A stretch of DNA of 5,660 nt, from NCBI GenBank assembly GCA_002254395.1, contig NJDN01000031.1, positions 1-5,660 on the forward strand, given 5' to 3'. Made by a program: the position numbers and the translations under genes. Each line of letters begins with the position of its first letter. The first letter of the stretch is position 1. The stretch is from Candidatus Pacearchaeota archaeon ex4484_71. GTDB lineage: Archaea > Nanobdellota > Nanobdellia > Pacearchaeales > GW2011-AR1. Shown here one piece after another: positions 1-4,891 of this stretch. Under the pieces are notes generated by a model. The model worked only from the letters and a program-made list of their open reading frames with translations, did no database searches and had not been told where the DNA came from.

Positions 1-73
1 TGCGACACAGTCGCAAAATATTCCCATAAGGAGTTCACAGAGACGCAGACCTTGTCTGCGTCAACCAATTCTG
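1..73. other. Hairpin-rich stretch without a gene, beyond the tRNA-like 3' half
   Basis: No coding region is supported here. Two perfect inverted repeats are visible. Positions 1-6 pair with 10-15 (6 bp, 3-nt loop). Positions 42-50 pair with 54-62 (9 bp, 3-nt loop; arm GACGCAGAC). On the minus strand, in the direction of the tRNA, these follow the T-arm of the tRNA-Gln gene. They could belong to a second intron, to a 3' trailer or transcription end, or to a separate structured RNA that continues past the left edge. The stems and loops resemble those inside the intron at 109-253 in size, which weakly favours one continuous structured transcript. Strand and function are inference. Confidence 0.4.
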
Positions 74-108
74 TTCCCTCCGTAGGGTTCGAACCTGGGT
101 CTTCGGGT

Positions 109-253
109 TTCTTCTTTTTTCATCAAACTCCTGAGAGTTTTCAACGCTTTGGATCATGAACTTTCATAAAGCCACTTTCCGTAAACGTCTTGAGACTTTG
201 TCTCAAGTATTTGGAACTATGTTCCAAAACTTTACGCTGAGTAAAGGGTTTAT
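109..253 (-). other. tRNA-Gln intron at position 37/38, highly structured
   Basis: Boundaries follow from the exons: G37 is at 254 and A38 at 108, leaving 145 nt. A relaxed bulge-helix-bulge can be drawn at the canonical site. CTTT (tRNA 32-35, 259-256) pairs with GAAG (114-111), including one U-G pair. This leaves a 3-nt bulge GG|A on the 5' side and AA|A on the 3' side, each cut after the second base, as archaeal splicing endonuclease requires. The intron-side outer helix is weak. The intron packs hairpins almost back to back: 230-235/241-246, 210-217/221-228, 189-196/200-207, 161-164/168-171 and 125-130/135-140. A 5-bp stem (248-252 with 182-186) can close the first three into a multibranch, cloverleaf-like domain. 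It is too short for a homing endonuclease or a group I intron. Confidence 0.62.
120..160 (-). ncRNA. Possible C/D-like guide element within the intron, aimed at anticodon U34
   Basis: On the minus strand, 154-146 reads ATCCAAAGC, the perfect 9-nt complement of GCTTTGGAT at 260-252 (tRNA G31 to G37 plus two intron bases). One base later comes TTGA (144-141), one change from the box D consensus CTGA. Just before the complement is TTCATGA (160-154), matching box C (RUGAUGA) at five of seven positions. After TTGA comes a 6-bp hairpin (140-125) and then TTGATGA (126-120), matching box C at six of seven. By the fifth-base-upstream rule for C/D guides, the target would be U34, the wobble base. Intron-borne C/D guides acting on their own pre-tRNA are known for archaeal tRNA-Trp. 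No second box D is seen, so this is at best a half guide, and the pairing may simply be structural. Confidence 0.3.
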
Positions 254-327
254 CCAAAGCCCGAAATGCTTGGCCGCTACACTACGGGGCTATCTGTCCA
301 TTTATTTATTGGTAAAACATTTATTAT

Positions 328-335
328 TATTTAAA
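328..335. promoter_or_regulatory. TATA box, possibly shared by divergent tRNA-Gln and thrS
   Basis: The minus strand reads TTTAAATA here, the usual archaeal TATA core. Transcription would begin about 26 bp away, near 305, some 14 nt before the tRNA 5' end at 291, leaving a short leader for RNase P. On the plus strand the same bases read TATTTAAA, and 26 bp downstream is about 358, the position of the ATG that precedes thrS. Use in both directions is an inference from spacing only. The surrounding 300-346 is very AT-rich, and other TATA placements (for example near 337-344) cannot be excluded. Confidence 0.4.
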
Positions 336-346
336 GATATAAAATA

Positions 347-360
347 GGTGTGATAAAATG
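347..360 (+). promoter_or_regulatory. Ribosome binding site and ATG start, one base out of frame with thrS
   Basis: GGTG at 347-350 sits 7 nt before ATG at 358, the same type of signal seen before other starts in this window. From this ATG the reading frame is Met-Lys-Lys-Arg-stop (TGA at 370-372). If the run of seven A at 361-367 were six, the frame would continue as MKKDEESPENVVKNG, directly into thrS and in line with the family sequence at that point. This is therefore the likely true or ancestral start of the present thrS. The extra A is either an assembly error, a real mutation, or a slippage site. Confidence 0.55.
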
Positions 361-388
361 AAAAAAAGATGAGGAAAGCCCGGAAAAC

Positions 389-2098
389 GTGGTGAAGAAC
401 GGTGTAAAAGAAATAATAGATGTTTACAATCAGGTAAAGGCAAAGGAGATTGTAATTTACCCTTATGTTCACCTGACTTCAGACCCTGCCTCTCCGGGAG
501 TTGCAAAAGAAGTTCTCAACGGTTTGGTTAAGGGCCTGAAGAACTACAAAGTCCAGAAGATGCCATTCGGCTGGTACAAGACCTTTGAGATTTCTGTTAA
601 AGGTCATCCTCTCTCAGAGCTTAGCAGGGAAATCGGAGCAGAGGGAAAAGATGTATCTGAAGCTGTAGAAAAGGAAAAGAAACTGAAATCAGAGTGGATT
701 GTCCTTGAACCGGATGGAAAGGAAAACAAACTTGAAACAGAAAAAGGTATAAAGGGATTTGACTTTTCAAAATATCCGAGATTTAAGCAGATGGTTGAAT
801 ATGAAGTTTCAAAACAAAGAAAGGTCGAGAAAGAGCCGCCACACATAAAACTTATGAGAAAACTTGAGCTGGTAGATTATGAAGAGGGCACTGACCCGGG
901 AAACTTGAGATATTATCCAAAAGGCAGATTGATTAAATCCCTCATAGAAGAATTCGTGACAAAAAAGATGATAGAAAACGGGGCAATGGAAGTCGAAACT
1001 CCAATAATGTATGATTATGAGCATCCCAGTTTGAAAAAGTACCTCAACAGGTTTCCCGCGAGGCAGTACACAATAAGAACTCCAAATAAAAAAGTTTTTC
1101 TCAGGTTTGCAGCATGTTTCGGGCAATTTCTGATTCTTCATGATGCAAACTTATCTTACAGAAATTTGCCTTTAAGCATGTATGAGTTGACACGATACAG
1201 CTTTAGGGTTGAACAGAGGGGGGAGCTGGCAGGATTAAGAAGATTAAGGGCATTCACAATGCCGGATTGCCATGCTATATGTGCTGAGATGGAGCAGGCA
1301 AAGAAGGAAATGTTAAGAAGGTTTGACATAGCAAAGGGAATTCAGGAAAGTTTTGGGCTGAGAAACGATTTAGAACTTGCAATAAGGGTTGTTAAGGATT
1401 TTTATGAAGAAAATAAAGATTTCGTGAAGGAACTTGTAAAAAAATGGGGCAGACCTGCATTGATAGAATTATGGGAAGAAAAGTTCTTTTATTTTGTCTT
1501 AAAATATGAATGGAATTTTGTAGATGCTATTGGAAAAGCTGCCTGCCTGACTACTGACCAGATAGATGTAGAGAATGGAAAGAATTATGACATAAAGTTC
1601 ACGGACAAAGACAATACCGAAAAATATCCTATAATATTGCATCTCTCGCCCTCCGGAGCAGTGGAAAGAGTTATGTATGCACTGCTTGAGAAAGCATACA
1701 TGGAATCTGAAAAAGGAAAAAATCCAACGTTCCCGTTATGGCTGTCTCCAACACAGGTGAGGCTGTGCCCGGTGAACGATTCATTTATTCCTTTCTGTGA
1801 GGAGCTGGCAGAAAAAATGGAAAAGGAAAATGTAAGAGTTGATGTAGATGACAGGGCCGAGAGTGTGCAGAAAAAAATCAGGGATGCTGAGATGGAGTGG
1901 ATTCCGTACATTGTGGTTGTGGGAGAAAAGGAAAAAGATTCAGGGAAACTGGCTGTAAGGTTTAGAAAGAGTGGAGAAGTTAAAGAAATGACACCTGAAG
2001 AGGTTGTGAAACTTGTGAGAAAAGAAGCAGAAGGTTATCCCTTCAAGTCATTGCCTTTACCGAGATTACTTTCCAAGAGGCCCAAGTTTGTGGGATAA
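389..2098 (+). CDS. thrS: Archaeal threonyl-tRNA synthetase, N-terminally shortened
   Basis: Charges tRNA-Thr with threonine in the cytoplasm; the archaeal N-terminal domain removes mischarged serine. From the GTG start at 389, residues 1 to about 85 are the rest of that DTD-like editing domain. They include YPYVHLTSD (H28) and FGWYK (K64), which I equate with catalytic H83 and K121 of the Pyrococcus enzyme. The class II core follows: motif 1 around 200-223, zinc ligands C243, H295 and H418, motif 2 around 266-293, and motif 3 HLSPSGAVERV. The C-terminal anticodon-binding domain ends in LLSKRPKFVG, which is typical of the family. Archaeal enzymes are about 620 residues. About 55 are missing here (about 45 if ATG 358 is used after correcting one base), including the first strand with the conserved HSD. 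Sequence upstream of 358 has stops and no trace of the missing part. The core looks intact, so charging is likely retained; editing is doubtful. The last 35 bp are duplicated at 2849-2883. Confidence 0.92.
   Translation: MVKNGVKEIIDVYNQVKAKEIVIYPYVHLTSDPASPGVAKEVLNGLVKGLKNYKVQKMPFGWYKTFEISVKGHPLSELSREIGAEGKDVSEAVEKEKKLKSEWIVLEPDGKENKLETEKGIKGFDFSKYPRFKQMVEYEVSKQRKVEKEPPHIKLMRKLELVDYEEGTDPGNLRYYPKGRLIKSLIEEFVTKKMIENGAMEVETPIMYDYEHPSLKKYLNRFPARQYTIRTPNKKVFLRFAACFGQFLILHDANLSYRNLPLSMYELTRYSFRVEQRGELAGLRRLRAFTMPDCHAICAEMEQAKKEMLRRFDIAKGIQESFGLRNDLELAIRVVKDFYEENKDFVKELVKKWGRPALIELWEEKFFYFVLKYEWNFVDAIGKAACLTTDQIDVENGKNYDIKFTDKDNTEKYPIILHLSPSGAVERVMYALLEKAYMESEKGKNPTFPLWLSPTQVRLCPVNDSFIPFCEELAEKMEKENVRVDVDDRAESVQKKIRDAEMEWIPYIVVVGEKEKDSGKLAVRFRKSGEVKEMTPEEVVKLVRKEAEGYPFKSLPLPRLLSKRPKFVG
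2064..2098 (+). repeat. 35-bp direct repeat, copy 1 (thrS 3' end)
   Basis: This segment is identical over 35 bp to 2849-2883 in the same orientation. Flanking bases differ on both sides. It encodes the conserved ThrRS tail ...LLSKRPKFVG and its TAA stop, so this copy is in its expected genomic context. Its end (GTGGGATAAG) also supplies the likely ribosome binding site for the next gene. Together with copy 2 it bounds a 750-bp segment with two small genes. Confidence 0.95.
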
Positions 2099-2099
2099 G

Positions 2100-2696
2100 A
2101 TGAAAATTAAAATTTCTAAAGAAAAAATAGAATTGAAAAAGGGGATGAACAATCTCGATAAACTTGTTCTTAACTTCACAAAGATTCTGGAAAAATTAGA
2201 TATAAAATATGTTTTAGTTTCAGGGTACATTTCCATCTTATTCGGAAGAAGCAGAAGTTCTGAAGATATTGACATCATTGTTGAAAGAATGGATAAATCT
2301 TTATTTAATAAATTTTGGAATAGAGTAAATAAAAAATTCGAATCTATTATAACAAAAAATAAAAGTAGTGCATACAGATATCTACTAACCGGACATACCC
2401 TAAGATTTGCAAGGAAGAATGAATTCATTCCAAATATAGAAATGAAATTCCCAAAAACAGAACTCGATGAATGGACTATAGAAAATAGAAAAAAGGTCCT
2501 TCTTAATAAAAATATCATGCATATTTCTCCAATTGAGTTGCAAATAGCATTTAAGTTATTTCTTGGAAGTGAGAAGGATCTGGAAGATGCCAAATACTTG
2601 TATAACATATTTGAAAATGATATAGAAGTTTCTTTATTAAATGAATTTATGAAAAAATTAAAAGTGCGAGACAAATTCAAGAGGTATATAAAATGA
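2100..2696 (+). CDS. Nucleotidyltransferase-fold protein of a small two-gene cassette
   Basis: The predicted protein has 198 residues. Near the N-terminus is YVLVSGYISILFGRSRSSED followed by IDI. This resembles the nucleotidyltransferase signature of AbiEii/DUF1814-type and minimal nucleotidyltransferases: a small glycine turn (S41-G42), GR at 49-50, and metal-binding acidic residues D56 and D58. The later segment GSEKDLEDAKYLYNIF matches the 'sequential Lys/Asp then DAK-L' helix common in that group. Classic members have G-G or G-S at the turn; here it is S-G. The ATG at 2100 is chosen because it lies one base after the thrS stop with GTGG 6 nt before it. A TTG at 2088 inside thrS is possible but less likely. 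It overlaps the next gene by ATGA. Base composition is much more AT-rich than thrS (2281-2340 has 11 G/C of 60, against 30 of 60 at 1741-1800), suggesting separate origin. Substrate unknown; a toxin-like role is inference. Confidence 0.75.
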   Translation: MKIKISKEKIELKKGMNNLDKLVLNFTKILEKLDIKYVLVSGYISILFGRSRSSEDIDIIVERMDKSLFNKFWNRVNKKFESIITKNKSSAYRYLLTGHTLRFARKNEFIPNIEMKFPKTELDEWTIENRKKVLLNKNIMHISPIELQIAFKLFLGSEKDLEDAKYLYNIFENDIEVSLLNEFMKKLKVRDKFKRYIK

Positions 2697-2845
2697 AGAT
2701 TCCAAGAATAGATTTAAAAGAGCTAGAAAAAATTAAAGAAGAAAATCTAAAAGAAAGACTTAAATTTATTGATTTGTATACGAAATGGATAAAAAAGATG
2801 GAGAACAAAAAATGGAGTTCAAAACAGAAGAAAATAATTGGATAA
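2693..2845 (+). CDS. 50-residue partner protein of the nucleotidyltransferase
   Basis: An ATG overlaps the TGA of the nucleotidyltransferase gene (ATGA, 2693-2696), so translation is very probably coupled. The product is a lysine- and glutamate-rich, mostly helical peptide starting MKIPRIDLKELEKIK. Its pattern YxxWxKxxxNxxWSxxQ near residues 29-46 resembles small proteins I recall encoded next to archaeal nucleotidyltransferases; that recollection could not be checked. The gene ends 3 bp before the second 35-bp repeat, so it fills the cassette exactly. The small size, tight coupling and context fit an antitoxin or other binding partner, but no domain is firmly recognised. Its antisense strand has two T6 runs (2807-2812 and 2791-2796) that could end transcription of the convergent radical SAM gene. 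Confidence 0.7.
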   Translation: MKIPRIDLKELEKIKEENLKERLKFIDLYTKWIKKMENKKWSSKQKKIIG

Positions 2846-2848
2846 TCG

Positions 2849-2883
2849 GATTACTTTCCAAGAGGCCCAAGTTTGTGGGATAA
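2849..2883 (+). repeat. 35-bp direct repeat, copy 2 (radical SAM gene 3' end)
   Basis: This is a perfect copy of 2064-2098. Read on the minus strand it encodes the last ten residues of the radical SAM protein (LSHKLGPLGK) and its stop, TAA at 2853-2851. The plus-strand TAA that ends thrS in copy 1 is present at 2881-2883. The repeat therefore runs from 2 bp beyond the radical SAM stop to the last base of the thrS stop. Confidence 0.95.
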
Positions 2884-4407
2884 TTCATCAAACTTAATCT
2901 TAATCTCATTTGCTATTTTTTCCACATAAGGTATCATCGGAATTCTCTGAAATTGATTAAGAGGTGTTGCTGGGACCAATTTTCTTTTGATTTTAATCTG
3001 TGGTAGATATCTGGATTCCCAATACTCCTTATTATTAATGCATCCTGGATCCGGAGCACATATATCATTGAAGTATGCGTATGCGCGTGCTCTACAGCCG
3101 CCACAAATTTCTTTGTATTCACAAGTTGCACAGGCTCCCTGAAGGAGAGATCTGTTCCTTAGTTTTCTAAGAACTGGAGAACTGTGCCATATCTCGAGAA
3201 ATCTTTTTTCTCTTACATTCCCAACTTTTATTGGCATAAAGACACAGGGTTGAACATCACCATTTGGCTCAACGCAACAGTAAATTCTTCCAGCACCACA
3301 ACCGCCCAAGAATTTTGCAAGGGCTTCTATTTTCCCCTTTATGTCTTTGCCTGCATAGAAATGTCCAAGAGGTATTCCTTTTTCATGCTCTACTGCAACT
3401 CTTGCGAATTGAGGAGCAGTAGAAAGAATTTCAAGACTGCATCCTGAATAATTCTGCTTTAAGATATAATTTAGTAGTATTTCCCTTTCTTCAGGCCTTA
3501 TGTCATCTTTTGAAATGTTAATTCCCCGACCAACAGGTATGAAATTGAAAAATATTATTCTGTTTACACCCAGGTTTTCTGCAAGTTCTTTTATTTTTGG
3601 CACCATCTTAAGATTGTGCCTAGTCACAGTCGTTGCAATACAAGTGTAAATTCCATTTTTAACGCAGTTCTTTATTCCCTGAATTGTTTTGTTAAACGCT
3701 CCGGGTATTCCCCTGAAATTATCATGAGTCTTTGCATCAGGCCCATCAAGAGATATTTCTACGTAATCTACTACTTCTTTTATTTTCTTTGCAACCTCCT
3801 CAGTTATGAAAGTTCCGTTTGTGGCTACAGCTATGTAAAATCCTTTACTCTTTGCATAGGAAGCCACCTCGAGAAAGTCTTTTCTAAGGAGGGGTTCTCC
3901 GCCAGAAAATGCTATGGCAACAGTTCCTGCTTCAGCCAACTGATCTATTAGATTTTTGGCCTCTTCGGTTGTGAGTTCATCTGGAAGAGGCTTGTCGGCC
4001 CTTTGATAGCAATGTTTACACTTAAGGTTGCAAACATGGGTAAAATCCCAGACGACAAGGAATGGAGCGTTAACTATTTGAGGTCTCGTAACTCCATATT
4101 TGGCAATACCCTCAAGAACGTTCCTTACTCCTCTTCTGAAGATTGGATCAGAAACAATTTCTTTTATTTTTTCTTCTTTAATATCAAAGCTCTTGGAGAT
4201 TCTATTCATAATGCGGGAAACAATCTCCCCTGCAAACTTACATTTCCAACATGCGTCTATTTTTCCAGTGGCATAGTATTTTAGAGATAGTTCTAACCTA
4301 TTGCCGCACTCATCTTTTTCGCAAACAAATTTGAGGAGTTGTCTAGAAAATGGGTTGTTTAATAATTTTTCGACTGTGGCCATGGTCAAGTCTATTCCAT
4401 TCTCCAT
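2851..4407 (-). CDS. Radical SAM/SPASM-domain protein, substrate unknown
   Basis: The protein has 518 residues. An N-terminal region carries two cysteine pairs (C29/C34 and C53/C56, the latter CWKC), followed by a helical linker. The radical SAM domain begins at about 115. Its CNLKCKHC (C126, C130, C133) binds the 4Fe-4S cluster, and GGEP at 169-172 contacts SAM. A C-terminal SPASM region has about ten cysteines from 370 to 456, including C-x2-C-x5-C-x2-C at 426-438, enough for two auxiliary clusters. It resembles a widespread archaeal group related to the heme-biosynthesis decarboxylases (AhbC/AhbD) and peptide-modifying SPASM enzymes, but I cannot assign a substrate. No precursor-peptide gene is adjacent. 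ATG 4407 is chosen because GGTG lies 6 nt before it; a GTG at 4416 would add three residues and could be used on a leaderless transcript. The final ten residues come from the duplicated 35-bp repeat. Confidence 0.88.
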   Translation of the reverse strand: MENGIDLTMATVEKLLNNPFSRQLLKFVCEKDECGNRLELSLKYYATGKIDACWKCKFAGEIVSRIMNRISKSFDIKEEKIKEIVSDPIFRRGVRNVLEGIAKYGVTRPQIVNAPFLVVWDFTHVCNLKCKHCYQRADKPLPDELTTEEAKNLIDQLAEAGTVAIAFSGGEPLLRKDFLEVASYAKSKGFYIAVATNGTFITEEVAKKIKEVVDYVEISLDGPDAKTHDNFRGIPGAFNKTIQGIKNCVKNGIYTCIATTVTRHNLKMVPKIKELAENLGVNRIIFFNFIPVGRGINISKDDIRPEEREILLNYILKQNYSGCSLEILSTAPQFARVAVEHEKGIPLGHFYAGKDIKGKIEALAKFLGGCGAGRIYCCVEPNGDVQPCVFMPIKVGNVREKRFLEIWHSSPVLRKLRNRSLLQGACATCEYKEICGGCRARAYAYFNDICAPDPGCINNKEYWESRYLPQIKIKRKLVPATPLNQFQRIPMIPYVEKIANEIKIKFDELSHKLGPLGK

Positions 4408-4437
4408 TTCCCCCACCGTAATTTTTTACTTCCCAGA

Positions 4438-4449
4438 GATATTTAAAAA
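4438..4449 (-). promoter_or_regulatory. TATA box for the radical SAM gene
   Basis: The minus strand reads TTTTTAAATATC with core TTTAAATA (4447-4440). The core is centred about 26 bp before 4417, giving a short leader that contains the GGTG ribosome binding site and ATG 4407. A second TATA-like word, TTATAAAA (4467-4460), lies further upstream and is an alternative. The gap to the DUF123 stop is 87 bp, so this gene probably has its own promoter. Confidence 0.5.
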
Positions 4450-4494
4450 TTACTCTTGGTTTTATAAGAGATCAAAATCTAAATAGAATTAAAC

Positions 4495-4890
4495 TTAAAT
4501 TTTAGAAACTTTAAATCCTAAGTTTTCAATCTCGGATAATTTTCTTAGCTTAAAGAGATGTGACTCGCACTTGCAGTCTGAAGAGCCAAACCCAATAACA
4601 GGTTTTCCATAACGTGAGACAGATTTTGCGACTTTGCACTCTTCTTTATTTTTAGACTCTTTGTATAAAATTTTAGTTATTTTTGCATTCTTGCTTTTAA
4701 GAAGGTAATCTATGTGCCAGAAAGTTTTCTTCTTGTCCCGAATGTGCCGCTTTATCCTTCCCTCAAGGCTGCTCATTGCCGAACCCACATAGGCATAAAG
4801 ACCTTTCTCAAAAGTAATTCTACCAAGAGAACCAACTCTTATTCTTGAATTCTTTTTGACTTCTATCAGAAGAATATAAGAGCCCTTCAA
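4495..4890 (-). CDS. DUF123 (GIY-YIG-like, Uri-type) protein
   Basis: The protein has 131 residues with the full set of DUF123 landmarks: KGSYILLIEV at the start, GLYAYVGSA, an RIKRHIR segment, FWHIDYLL, a conserved EC, and FGSSDCKCESHLF near the end. DUF123 is distantly related to GIY-YIG nucleases: the first strand matches GIY, and YVG matches YIG. Some archaea carry it fused to endonuclease III; here it stands alone. Biochemical activity is not established, and a DNA or RNA nuclease role is inference. The TTG at 4890 is preferred because it lies one base after the ZIP stop, with GGTG 6 nt before it spanning that stop, and gives MKGSYILL, the usual family beginning. GTG 4899 or TTG 4902 would overlap the ZIP gene. 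It is probably co-transcribed with the ZIP gene and translated by reinitiation. Confidence 0.88.
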   Translation of the reverse strand: MKGSYILLIEVKKNSRIRVGSLGRITFEKGLYAYVGSAMSSLEGRIKRHIRDKKKTFWHIDYLLKSKNAKITKILYKESKNKEECKVAKSVSRYGKPVIGFGSSDCKCESHLFKLRKLSEIENLGFKVSKI

Positions 4891-4891
4891 C

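Larger units (their letters stand above)
75..291 (-). tRNA. tRNA-Gln(UUG), intron-containing, 3' end incomplete or interrupted
   Basis: The minus strand from 291 reads as an archaeal tRNA-Gln. It has 5' acceptor AGCCCCG (291-285), T8 A9, a D-arm with G18 G19, and an anticodon stem TCGGG (264-260). The loop is CTTTGGA with anticodon TTG at 257-255. After an intron (109-253) comes A38, then CCCGA (107-103), which pairs perfectly with the 5' stem strand. A 4-nt variable loop ending in C48 (the usual partner of G15) and T-loop TTCGAAC (93-87) follow. The fold then fails. Only three inner T-stem pairs form, and GGAGGGA (81-75), where the 3' acceptor strand should be, does not match AGCCCCG. The CGGGGCT expected at the 3' end is nowhere in the window. 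The true 3' end may lie beyond a second intron to the left, or the gene may be a degraded or recombined copy. The identity is well supported by the first 37 positions; integrity is not. Confidence 0.72.

Noticed and set aside
1..246. CRISPR array or tandem repeat from the series of hairpins
   Set aside because: The stems differ in sequence and spacing; they share only size, not repeat identity.
109..253. Group I intron in the tRNA anticodon loop
   Set aside because: At 145 nt it is far too short, no P7-type core is visible, and an archaeal bulge-helix motif fits the splice sites. The exon-intron complement alone is not enough.
156..347. 63-codon plus-strand open frame
   Set aside because: It runs antisense through the tRNA-Gln intron and 5' exon, has no ribosome binding site, and gives no recognisable protein.
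370..372. Selenocysteine read-through of TGA after ATG 358
   Set aside because: Reading through this TGA would stay in a different frame from thrS, so a one-base frame change explains the data better.
371..383. RNase P RNA-like word (GAGGAAAGCCCGG)
   Set aside because: It resembles the conserved P4 strand but lies within the threonyl-tRNA synthetase reading frame, with no other RNase P element nearby.
2066..2680. 204-codon minus-strand open frame opposite the nucleotidyltransferase
   Set aside because: It is a shadow of the real gene. Its end resembles the radical SAM tail only because it reads through repeat copy 1.
3184..4486. Several plus-strand open frames opposite the radical SAM gene
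   Set aside because: They are antisense to a gene with clear family motifs, and none has a plausible start signal or protein signature.
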